NCBI GenBank assembly: GCA_031291445.1
Contig: JARLJA010000005.1
Location: forward strand, 1-33,200
Direction: 5' to 3'
Source: Xanthobacteraceae bacterium
GTDB taxonomy: Bacteria; Pseudomonadota; Alphaproteobacteria; Rhizobiales; Xanthobacteraceae
Length of the DNA: 33,200 nucleotides
Positions within the stretch are counted from its first letter, which is position 1. Each line of letters begins with the position of its first letter. The notes under the pieces are model-generated. The model was given only the letters and a program-made list of their open reading frames with translations. It did not search any database and was not told the origin of the DNA. This document shows, piece by piece, positions 16,356-23,036 of the stretch. The position numbers and the translations under genes were made by a program.

Positions 16356-16775
16356 CTACCACGTCTCGTGCGGCCGGCCAAGGCCCGTCGTCGTCATCCC
16401 CTGCTTGGTTCCGCACACCGAGCCGGGGCCTCCGGCCATCCAGTACTGATCGTGTCCCCGGCCGTGGTGCAGCAGGGTGGTCGCGGAGCCGTTCGCGAGC
16501 GCGCCTACTCTAGCGCGGTAGCGAGCGAGCGGCGATCATCAACGACAGAACCCCCGCGCCCTCGTGGAAAATAGCCCTGATGCCGATCTCTTGCGCGAGA
16601 TGATCGGTTTTGCCGCCCAGCGCCTGATGGACCAGGGAGTCGAGAGGACCCTCTTGATCTGCTCAAGATCGCGGCGAATATCGGTGAGCGCATCGAGACG
16701 GTTCCTGATCCGGTCAATGCCGTCGTAGCCGATCACCTTCCGGAAGATACGCAATGCACTCCGAGCAACTTGCAT
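16356..16775 (-). pseudogene. Small gene broken by two frameshifts
   Basis: Three consecutive frames join into one protein-like sequence. It starts at ATG 16775 (MQVARSALRIFRKVIGYDG, then a charged helix to LEQIKRVL), shifts near 16640 into the frame reading DSLVHQALGGKTDHLAQEIG and GAGVLSLMIAAR, and shifts again near 16525, where a GCTCGCTC tetranucleotide duplication occurs, into YRARVGALANGS, LLHHGRGHDQYWMAGG and a stop at 16356-16358. Without repair the first frame stops at 16539. The family is not recognised; a charged N-terminal helix like this precedes some sugar or methyl transferases. It follows the GT9-like gene after 28 bases on the same strand, so it was probably once its operon partner. 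The alternative is a genuine 78-residue ORF (16539-16775). Confidence 0.55.
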
Positions 16776-16803
16776 CTTCTCACTTCCCAAGACAGCCCAA
16801 AGG

Positions 16804-17598
16804 CTAGCGGGATACACTGCGAATGATCTTGTTCCTGGCTCGCTCCGCCAGTCGCTTGCCCGCCTGCCAAGCGAGGCGAAATCCCCGCAGCTCCAACTGC
16901 ACATATTCATGCCGGCGCGAGTGGCAGAACATGTGCCGATTGAAGCCTCTTCCAAAGTATACCGAAGCGGTCCGGTTGAGTGCTGCCGCCACCGTTGCCC
17001 CGCCGGAAGCGAGGCAGTGATACTCGCCCGCGGAAGCGACAATGTCGCAGAAATCCTGCAGCGAGCTCGCCGACAGCGAGGGGAGGCTTCGGTCGAGCGG
17101 ATAGCCCCTGCCGCGATAGGCCATCTGCATATCCACTTCACGACCGGACCTGGAAAACTGTTCTTCCATGATCCGACGGTCCAGGTGGCCGACAAACGAG
17201 ATGTAGTTCGGATCGTAGAGCTTCATTGCAGCGAGGTCGTCGCGCTTGCGAGGACTGTAGTACAATTCAGGCTCGATGAAGCGATCTGCGGTCGGGATGC
17301 CATATGACCGGAGCAAGGCCGACAAAACATTTTCGTCGGCCGCGACTGATACTGGCGCAGTCGGTGACCCCGGCTGGTCGACAAATCCGTCGACGTACGG
17401 ATTCAGCCCCCAGACCAAATCGCGCGTTTCGGAGTTTCTGTACGGCGAACGCGAAGAAATATACACACGCTCATGCTTGCCGCTCTGTTTTGCGAGCCTC
17501 GGAATTGGGGACAGAAAGAGATGATCTCCAAGGCCACCGAACTCGACTTCGACGATGAGGCTCCCATCAGGAACAGCTTTGAAGGTGGGCTTCAGCAT
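16804..17598 (-). CDS. Orphan GT9-type glycosyltransferase
   Basis: 264 residues from ATG 17598; a GTG at 17622 would add eight. The N-terminal EFGGLGDHLFLSPIPRLAKQ fits the GLGD...P signature of glycosyltransferase family 9 (heptosyltransferase fold). The C-terminal SAGEYHCLASGGATVAAAL followed by SVYFGRGFNRHMF corresponds to the nucleotide-sugar-binding half (usually D/SGxxHLAAAL...xLFG). It would add a sugar to an envelope glycan at the inner membrane face; donor and acceptor are unknown. The length is shorter than the roughly 330-350 residues of LPS heptosyltransferases. Its base composition is less GC-rich than its neighbours and no LPS cluster surrounds it, so it may be transferred or a remnant of a larger locus. 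Confidence 0.65.
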   Translation of the reverse strand: MLKPTFKAVPDGSLIVEVEFGGLGDHLFLSPIPRLAKQSGKHERVYISSRSPYRNSETRDLVWGLNPYVDGFVDQPGSPTAPVSVAADENVLSALLRSYGIPTADRFIEPELYYSPRKRDDLAAMKLYDPNYISFVGHLDRRIMEEQFSRSGREVDMQMAYRGRGYPLDRSLPSLSASSLQDFCDIVASAGEYHCLASGGATVAAALNRTASVYFGRGFNRHMFCHSRRHEYVQLELRGFRLAWQAGKRLAERARNKIIRSVSR

Positions 17599-18113
17599 TT
17601 CCGCAATTGGTCTCACAACCACGAGCTACTGCCAGGGCTGGCGTTCAATTCTCGGGGCGACCTTGGCTGGATGAACGGGCGGGGTCAATTCGAAATCCGG
17701 CGCGCAGACCACGATGGGGCGCCCTCAACAGCACGGACAGGTTGCAGAAGGCCGAACCCTCGCCTGGCGGCGGCACCGCGGGCTGGATCGCTCGCGGCCC
17801 CGACGGCGGCAACAAGGCCGCCAACGCCGCGGCGGCCAAGCCAGCAGACAGACCCTTGCTGTCCTTATCTTGGGTGACAGACCGACGCTGCCGCTTCCCA
17901 GCGACCCCGACCTCTGCGGGCGACGCCGGAGTGCCCCCTCGCGGCGTCCCGCACCCCTGCGGGGATGCCCCCGCGAGCGATCCAGTCGCCGGAGCGATTG
18001 CGGGACAGTGCAACCATCGGAAGGGGTACGTGGACGCGCCTTCGTATTGTGAAGCGCGCAAATACCCCCTATCAATCATCAACTTACTGGAAATACACCA
18101 CAATTTTGTGGCG
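17599..18113. other. Gene-poor stretch next to tRNA-Leu
   Basis: 515 bases with no convincing gene. The frame 17607-18203 plus is open but runs through the tRNA. The most notable content is a nested imperfect stem-loop at 17938-17977 and AT-rich DNA at 18050-18110 immediately 3' of the tRNA, the usual place for integrated elements; I could not find a duplicated tRNA end. Confidence 0.6.
17938..17977. repeat. Nested GC-rich stem-loop
   Basis: Outer arms CTCGCGG (17938-17944) and CCGCGAG (17971-17977) enclose inner arms CCCGCA (17948-17953) and TGCGGG (17958-17963) around a CCCC loop. A competing stem GACGCCG (17922-17928)/CGGCGTC (17942-17948) overlaps it. No T-tract. It could be a REP-like element or a structured RNA remnant. 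Confidence 0.55.
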
Positions 18114-18198
18114 TGGTGCGGTCGAAAGGACTCGAACCTTCACGATTTTACTCACTGCCACCTCAAGGCAGCGCGTCTACCAATTCCGCCACGACCGC
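18114..18198 (-). tRNA. tRNA-Leu (anticodon GAG)
   Basis: The 85-base minus-strand sequence folds as a class II tRNA. Acceptor GCGGTCG pairs with CGACCGC, followed by discriminator A and an encoded CCA. The anticodon stem CTGCC/GGCAG holds loop TTGAGGT with anticodon GAG. There is a long variable arm, and the T-loop is TTCGAGT. It reads CUC/CUU leucine codons. Confidence 0.97.
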
Positions 18199-18332
18199 GA
18201 TAGCCGGGGGAATATCAGACGATTCCAGGCGGATCAAGGCGCGCCGCACAGCGATCCCCGTCCCTCTGGCGCCCGAAGCCGACCCGTTCGGCGCGACCGG
18301 CCCCGCGTTGCCGTCGGTCGGTTCGGGCCGCC

Positions 18333-19538
18333 TCAGTTCTTCACATACGGACAGCCGCCCTCGGCGAGCGGCCGGAACGCGTCGTCGCCGGGGACGGTCT
18401 CGAGGTACTCATAGAGGTCCCACTTGCCCTTCGACTCCGCCGGCTTCTTGATCCGCATCAGGTACATGTCGTGGACCATACGGCCGTCCTCGCGGACCTT
18501 GCCGCCCTGGGCAAAGAAGTCATTGACCGGCTGCTTCCGCATCTCGGCCACCACGGTTTCGGAATCGGTTGAATTGATCGCCGCAACCGCCTTGAAATAG
18601 TGGCGAAGCGCCGAATTGACGCCGGCCTGGTAGGCCGTCGGCATGGCGCCGTGGCGCTTGAAGAACTCCTGGGCGAAGGCCCGCGTCTCCGGTGTGCGAT
18701 CCCAGTAAAAGGATTCCGTGAACAACAGGTCGTGGGCATGCGCGAGCCCGAGCGCCGGGACGTCGGTCAGGGTCACCTGCAAGGCCACGATCTGGGTGCC
18801 GTCGTTGCGGATGCCGAACTCGTCGGCCTGGCCGACGGCATTGCTGAAGTCGGAGCCGGCATTGGCCAGCGCCAGGATCTTGGGCTTCGCGGCCTGAGCC
18901 TGCAGCAGGAAGGACGAGAAGTCGGGCGTGCTGAACGGATGCTTGACCGACCCCAGCACCTGCCCGCCCGCGGCCGTCACCGCCCTGGCGGCGTCGCGCT
19001 GGAGCGCATTGCCGAAGGCATAGTCGGCGGTCAGGAAATACCAGGTATCGCCGCCCCGCTTGACCACGGCCTTGGCGGTGGAATTCGACGAGGCGTAGGT
19101 GTCGTAGGTCCACTGCACGCTGGTGGGCGAGCATTGCTTGCCGGTGATGTCGGATGATCCCGAGCCCGAGATCAGGAATATCTTCTTGCGCTCGCGCGTC
19201 AGGCTCTGGATCGCCAGCGCCACCGCCGAATTCACCCCCTCGGCGACCACGTCGATCTGCCGGTTGTCGATCCAGTCGCGCACGATCGCCGTGGCGACGT
19301 CGGGCTTGTTCTGATGATCGGCGAAGATGATCTCGATCCGGCGGCCGGCGACCTCATTTCCGATCTCCTCCGCCGCCATCTGCGCGGCGACGACCGATCC
19401 CCGACCGTTGCCGTCGGCATACTGGCCGCTCATGTCGGTGATGATGCCGACCCGCAGCACCCCCTGCTCCGCGTCGGCCGCCGACGCGGTCAGGCTCGCA
19501 ACAAAGATTGCCGACGCAACAAGATATCCGAGCTTCAT
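18333..19538 (-). CDS. ABC transporter substrate-binding protein (branched-chain amino acid type)
   Basis: 401 residues. Signal peptide (about 1-23, ending SAADA), then a type I periplasmic-binding fold of the LivJ/Peripla_BP_6 class: VLRVGIITDMSGQYADGNG, IIFADHQNKPDVA, FLISGSGSSDITG, WYFLTADYAFGNALQRDA and the C-terminal MYLMRIKKPAESKGKWD. It would deliver a small organic solute to a HAAT-type ABC importer. The ligand is unknown: Bradyrhizobium-type genomes hold many of these, often for aromatic or carboxylic compounds. No permease or ATPase gene is adjacent, so it is an orphan. Start ATG 19538 has GGGGGA about ten bases upstream. Confidence 0.92.
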   Translation of the reverse strand: MKLGYLVASAIFVASLTASAADAEQGVLRVGIITDMSGQYADGNGRGSVVAAQMAAEEIGNEVAGRRIEIIFADHQNKPDVATAIVRDWIDNRQIDVVAEGVNSAVALAIQSLTRERKKIFLISGSGSSDITGKQCSPTSVQWTYDTYASSNSTAKAVVKRGGDTWYFLTADYAFGNALQRDAARAVTAAGGQVLGSVKHPFSTPDFSSFLLQAQAAKPKILALANAGSDFSNAVGQADEFGIRNDGTQIVALQVTLTDVPALGLAHAHDLLFTESFYWDRTPETRAFAQEFFKRHGAMPTAYQAGVNSALRHYFKAVAAINSTDSETVVAEMRKQPVNDFFAQGGKVREDGRMVHDMYLMRIKKPAESKGKWDLYEYLETVPGDDAFRPLAEGGCPYVKN

Positions 19539-19746
19539 GATCTTGATTGTCCCCCAATTGGCCCGTCCGCGCTCGTGCCGAGCGAGCGAGAGATTCAGGG
19601 GGTGGCCTGAATTAAGCAAGGTTGCGGGAGGCTGGGCAGGCTTGCACGGGTCGAGGAGATCGGCGCCGTCCCTTGCCGGCACCGGCACCGCGCTTCAGCG
19701 CCGCTCTGGTATCCCGCGTTCCGGAATAAGCGGCGCGGGCCCTCGT

Positions 19747-19989
19747 CTATCGGACGTTGGGCGTCCGCGGCAGCATCTGTTTGACTTCGACCGCGATCCG
19801 GTTGCGGTTGACGACGACGACACCGCTGGCGATGGGAAGGTTGTTGGCCAGCACCTTCACCTCGTCCTGCTCGGTGGCATCCAGTTCGATGATGGCACCG
19901 CGGCTCAGCCGCATGACCTGGTGGATCGGCATCGAGGTCGTGCCCAGCACGACCATGAGATCGACCGAAACTTTATCGAGAGTGGCCAC
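19747..19989 (-). CDS. fliN: Short FliN-like flagellar motor-switch protein
   Basis: 80 residues, only the SpoA (surface presentation of antigens) domain: LDKVSVDLMVVLGTTSMPIHQVMRL, then GAIIELD, VKVLANNLPIASGVVVVNRNRIAVEV. FliN forms the lower C-ring of the flagellar rotor and the export-apparatus dock. Typical alphaproteobacterial FliN proteins have an extra N-terminal extension, which is absent here: the frame meets a stop at about 20041 and the only start is a GTG at 19989, without an evident ribosome-binding site. No flagellar cluster surrounds it. A CtrA-like box lies 52 bases upstream, which fits flagellar regulation. Confidence 0.82.
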   Translation of the reverse strand: MATLDKVSVDLMVVLGTTSMPIHQVMRLSRGAIIELDATEQDEVKVLANNLPIASGVVVVNRNRIAVEVKQMLPRTPNVR

Positions 19990-20040
19990 TGTTGAACCCG
20001 GATTCGCGGACGCTACGTCTGGAGGATGCCCTTGCGATGG

Positions 20041-20055
20041 TTAGCCATTGGTTAA
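20041..20055. promoter_or_regulatory. CtrA-like box upstream of fliN
   Basis: TTAG (20041-20044), seven bases, TTAA (20052-20055); on the minus strand it reads TTAACCAATGGCTAACCAT, i.e. TTAA-N7-CTAA with two ACCA(T)-type half-sites. The consensus is TTAA-N7-TTAA. It lies 52-66 bases before the fliN start, and a GANTC methylation site (GATTC, 20001-20005) lies between. Confidence 0.5.
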
Positions 20056-20100
20056 CGCGGCCTCCGGCGGCCCGGTGCGACGGCAACGGCCAGAGACGAC

Positions 20101-20121
20101 AAAGCCGCCCGAAGGCGGCTT
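20101..20121 (-). terminator. UUCG-loop terminator after the PEP-CTERM gene
   Basis: On the minus strand AAGCCGCC, TTCG, GGCGGCTT forms an 8-bp stem capped by the very stable UUCG tetraloop, followed by a short T run (TTTGTC). It starts 32 bases after the stop at 20154. Confidence 0.8.
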
Positions 20122-20153
20122 GCCGGAACGCGTGAGATCGACGGGGGCAACGA

Positions 20154-20792
20154 TCAGGCGGCGGCAACTGACGGCCCGCGCGAACCTGCCCGGCGCAGCC
20201 CGAACAATCCGAGGCCAAGGAAGCCCGCGCACATCATCGCCCAGGTCGAGGGTTCAGGAACGGCACTCACCGTACCGGAAAAGGTAACGTCCGAGGTCAG
20301 GGCCTCGATGTACGAATAATGCTGGGTGTCGCCGCCCACGTAGATCGGCTGTAACGGGATGCTGACGTCGGCCTGGGGGATCGTCACGCTGAAGGGAGCG
20401 TCGAGCGATACCCCCGTCAGCGCCGAACCGGAAAGCTGGATGAACAGGTTCACTGACGGCAGGCTGAAGGCGAACAGGTAGATCGGATTCGACGCCGTCA
20501 GCTCCATCAGCGTCGGACTGGTCAGCGCGCCGCTGTACCCTGGCGTGGTCGGATAGGAATACGGCGTCAGCGTCAACGTCCCCGGAAGGCCGGACTGATA
20601 ATTGCCATTCGCGGTGTCGCCGGCGAACTGAAATGAAAAGAAGCCGCCGGTGTTGATGCCGCCCGGCTCCTCGTACGAACCGTATCCGGAGATCGTGTAG
20701 GTGATCGGAGTGGCCTGGGCCGGAGCGACCGCCACGGCGCAAAACGCAAAACTCGCAAGCAGTCCAGCCAGCCTCGTCGACTTCAGCACCAT
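20154..20792 (-). CDS. PEP-CTERM sorting-signal protein
   Basis: 212 residues. Signal peptide (about 1-27, ending AQA), a Ser/Thr/Gly/Pro-rich extracellular beta-type region without recognised fold, and a C-terminal tripartite sorting signal: VPEPSTWAMM (from about 178), a hydrophobic helix with GFLGLGLFGL, then RRAGSRG. Exosortase (EpsH family) cleaves and processes such tails, usually in strains that make an extracellular polysaccharide. No exosortase is in this window. Start ATG 20792 has GAGGTG about eight bases upstream. The upstream DNA (20815-20905) is markedly AT-rich and probably contains the promoter. Confidence 0.9.
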   Translation of the reverse strand: MVLKSTRLAGLLASFAFCAVAVAPAQATPITYTISGYGSYEEPGGINTGGFFSFQFAGDTANGNYQSGLPGTLTLTPYSYPTTPGYSGALTSPTLMELTASNPIYLFAFSLPSVNLFIQLSGSALTGVSLDAPFSVTIPQADVSIPLQPIYVGGDTQHYSYIEALTSDVTFSGTVSAVPEPSTWAMMCAGFLGLGLFGLRRAGSRGPSVAAA

Positions 20793-21041
20793 CACAGCAC
20801 CTCGCGAAATCACCACGCCGAAATATTTAATCATATTAAATACCAAATATTATTTCACGTCAATCGCCATTCGCTCCGCGTCAATTCAATCAATTAATAT
20901 CGGCGCGACAGCGGATCCGCGCCCCGGCCCGACGCGAGCCCCGGGACACCGCAGTCCGCGATCTGCCATGCACCCAGCACAGGCCGTCTCAAGCGATGCG
21001 TGCTAGGCTGAAATCCACTCCCAACCGACCATGAGCCGACC
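20793..21041. promoter_or_regulatory. Divergent intergenic region, PEP-CTERM gene/lipB
   Basis: 249 bases. The half next to the PEP-CTERM gene is AT-rich (TTTAATCATATTAAATACC and CAATCAATTAATATC), standing out against the GC-rich surroundings; TTAA occurs twice only five bases apart, so it does not fit the CtrA spacing. The half next to lipB is GC-rich. Confidence 0.55.
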
Positions 21042-21794
21042 TTGTCCCCACAGCCTTCCCTCGCCCCACGCCCTGACGCCTCCGACCGCGACCGGATCGA
21101 CCTCCGGGGGCTCCGGATCGACCACGGCCCCGGCGTGGAGTGGCGGGTGTCGGACGCCCCGGTTCCCTACGAGGACGCGCTCGAGGCCATGGAGCAGCGC
21201 GTCGCCCGGATCGCAGCCGGCGCGGCGCCGGAACTGGTCTGGCTGCTCGAGCACCCGCCGCTGTATACCTCGGGAACCCGCGCCCAGCCACGGGACCTGC
21301 TCGATCCCCGCTTTCCGGTCTACGCCGCGGGACGCGGCGGCCAGTTCACCTACCACGGCCCGGGCCAGCGCGTGGCCTATGTCATGCTCGACCTCAAGCG
21401 GCGCCGGCCGGACGTGCGCGCCTATGTGGCGGGCCTAGAGCGGCTGATCATCGGCACCCTAGATACCTTCAACATCCGCGGCGAGCGCCGCGAGGACCGG
21501 GTCGGAGTCTGGGTGGCCCGCCCGGACAAGGGGCCGGGCTACGAGGACAAGATCGCCGCGATCGGGGTCCGGGTGAAGCGCTGGGTGACGTTCCACGGCC
21601 TCGCCATCAATGTGGAACCCGACCTGCGCCACTTTTCCGGCATCGTGCCCTGCGGCGTGGTCGACCCGCGCTACGGCGTGACGAGCCTGGTCGACCTCGG
21701 GTTGCCGGTGACGCTGGCCGACGTCGACGTCGCGCTGAAAAACGCCTTCGAGGAGATCTTTGGTGCCGTCGCGCCGCGCGACGCCACGGAGTGA
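21042..21794 (+). CDS. lipB: Octanoyltransferase
   Basis: 250 residues. It transfers octanoyl from acyl-carrier protein to the lipoyl domains of 2-oxo-acid dehydrogenases and GcvH, the first step of lipoate synthesis. Motifs: [12 protein letters not shown] (98-109), the catalytic Lys170 in [13 protein letters not shown] and the nucleophile Cys204 in GIVPCGV. The start is a TTG at 21042, the only start between an in-frame stop at 21009 and the conserved [12 protein letters not shown] segment apart from a late GTG. No clear ribosome-binding site. It converges with acylphosphatase, with seven bases between stops. Confidence 0.96.
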   Translation: MSPQPSLAPRPDASDRDRIDLRGLRIDHGPGVEWRVSDAPVPYEDALEAMEQRVARIAAGAAPELVWLLEHPPLYTSGTRAQPRDLLDPRFPVYAAGRGGQFTYHGPGQRVAYVMLDLKRRRPDVRAYVAGLERLIIGTLDTFNIRGERREDRVGVWVARPDKGPGYEDKIAAIGVRVKRWVTFHGLAINVEPDLRHFSGIVPCGVVDPRYGVTSLVDLGLPVTLADVDVALKNAFEEIFGAVAPRDATE

Positions 21795-21801
21795 GGCGCC
21801 G

Positions 21802-22122
21802 TCACACGGTGGCCAGCGCCGCGAACACCTCGCCCGGCGGCCGCAGTCCGAGCGTAGTGGCCGCGGCGGGCTGCTCGTCGAGCGCCTCGACCCGAGCGGC
21901 GGGCGGGCCTCGCCGGCATTCCGTGATCATCACCGACACCGCACTCAAGCTGCCGGCAATCACCGCCTCGACCGAACCGTCGCGCCGGTTGCGCACCCAG
22001 CCCTCGATCCCGTGGGTGCGCGCCGCCGCGACCACGAAGGCGCGATAGCCGACGCCTTGGACCCGGCCCCGCACTGTGATGAGGCGGATGATGATGTGAT
22101 GAGCAGACGATTTGGCGGTCAT
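21802..22122 (-). CDS. acyP: Acylphosphatase
   Basis: 106 residues. The signature VRGRVQGVGYRAFV with catalytic Arg27 and GWVRNRRDGSVEAVI with catalytic Asn45 are both present. The enzyme hydrolyses acyl phosphates in the cytoplasm. It is slightly longer than the usual roughly 90-95 residues because of an eight-residue N-terminal extension and a C-terminal tail. Start ATG 22122. It lies 40 bases downstream of the oxaloacetate-decarboxylase-like gene on the same strand, so it may be read from the same transcript. Confidence 0.93.
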   Translation of the reverse strand: MTAKSSAHHIIIRLITVRGRVQGVGYRAFVVAAARTHGIEGWVRNRRDGSVEAVIAGSLSAVSVMITECRRGPPAARVEALDEQPAAATTLGLRPPGEVFAALATV

Positions 22123-22162
22123 GGCCTCTGCTCCGGTACTGTGTCGAAATCGCGCGCGACGG

Positions 22163-23029
22163 TCAGCCCTTGAGGCCGAGGACCTCGGCCATCAAGGCCT
22201 TCATCGCGCCGTCGCGCATGACCCGCGCGGTGAACTCGGCCGGCGGCAGGCCCGGCAGATCCTTCGGCCGAACCCCGTCGCGCAGCGCCTTCAGAGTGGC
22301 ATGCACCGCCTGCGTCGCCGCGGCGATCGGGGCGTGTCCCTGATTGGCGAGGCGCACCCGCTGGCCGAGCAGGAAGTCGTCGTCCTCGAGGTCTGCGTCC
22401 ACCGTCCCCAGCATGATCGGCAACGTGGTGGCCGCTGCGATGGCCGCAAGCTGGTCACGCGTCTTGACGCCGGTGAAGAACAGCGCGTCCGCCCCGGCCG
22501 CCTCGTAGGCGCGGGCCCGGGCGATGGCGTCGTCGAGCCCGCTGATCGCGACGGCGCCGGTCCGTCCGAAGATCACCAGCGACGGATCGCTGCGGCCCTG
22601 GCGCGCGGCCTTGATCTTGCCGACGCCCTCGTCGATCGGGATCAGCTGCGGGCGCGGCTCGCCATAGGCCTGCGGCAGCAACGTGTCCTCGATGGTGAGG
22701 GCGGCGGCGCCCGCCGTCTCGATTTCCTGCACCGTGCGCCGGACATTCAGCGCGCTGCCGTAGCCGTGGTCGGCATCGACCAGGAGCGGCAAGCGGCCGG
22801 CACGGGTGATGCGGCGGACCTGCTCGGCGAGTTCGGTGAGCGTGATCAGCACCAGGTCCGGCTCGCCCAAAATCGCCAGCGACGCCGCCGAGCCGCCGAG
22901 AATGCCGACGGCAAAGCCGAGGTCCTCGGCGATGCGCGCGGAGATGGCGTCGTAGACCGAGCCGGGCCGCACCACGGCCGCCCCGGCCAGCACCGCCCGG
23001 AAAGCCTCGCGCCGTTCGCGCGCGCTCAC
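22163..23029 (-). CDS. Isocitrate lyase/PEP mutase family protein, oxaloacetate decarboxylase-like
   Basis: 288 residues. The TIM-barrel motifs LVDADHGYGSALNV (84-97) and ALTIEDTLLP (110-119), with FGRTGAVAISGLDDAIARARAY, match the PEP mutase/isocitrate lyase superfamily and most closely the oxaloacetate decarboxylase (PA4872-type) group rather than methylisocitrate lyase, which has a KKCGH motif absent here. It would bind Mg2+ and act on a 2-oxo-dicarboxylate. Start is GTG 23029, with AGGGCAGG just upstream. The gap to the preceding biotin carboxylase stop is seven bases, so the two are surely one transcript. Confidence 0.85.
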   Translation of the reverse strand: MSARERREAFRAVLAGAAVVRPGSVYDAISARIAEDLGFAVGILGGSAASLAILGEPDLVLITLTELAEQVRRITRAGRLPLLVDADHGYGSALNVRRTVQEIETAGAAALTIEDTLLPQAYGEPRPQLIPIDEGVGKIKAARQGRSDPSLVIFGRTGAVAISGLDDAIARARAYEAAGADALFFTGVKTRDQLAAIAAATTLPIMLGTVDADLEDDDFLLGQRVRLANQGHAPIAAATQAVHATLKALRDGVRPKDLPGLPPAEFTARVMRDGAMKALMAEVLGLKG

Positions 23030-23036
23030 CCTGCCC

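Noticed and set aside
18114-18198. tRNA-Leu as a proven integration site
   Set aside because: No integrase gene and no duplicated tRNA 3' end were found between 15940 and 18113, so attachment sites are not annotated.
17607-18203. Open frame on the plus strand ending in CGRKDSNLHDFTHCHLKAARLP
   Set aside because: Its last part is translation of the antisense tRNA-Leu; such peptides are common false proteins.
19698-19746. 8-bp inverted repeat just after the fliN stop as terminator
   Set aside because: The loop would be 33 bases long and there is no T-tract, so a functional terminator is doubtful.
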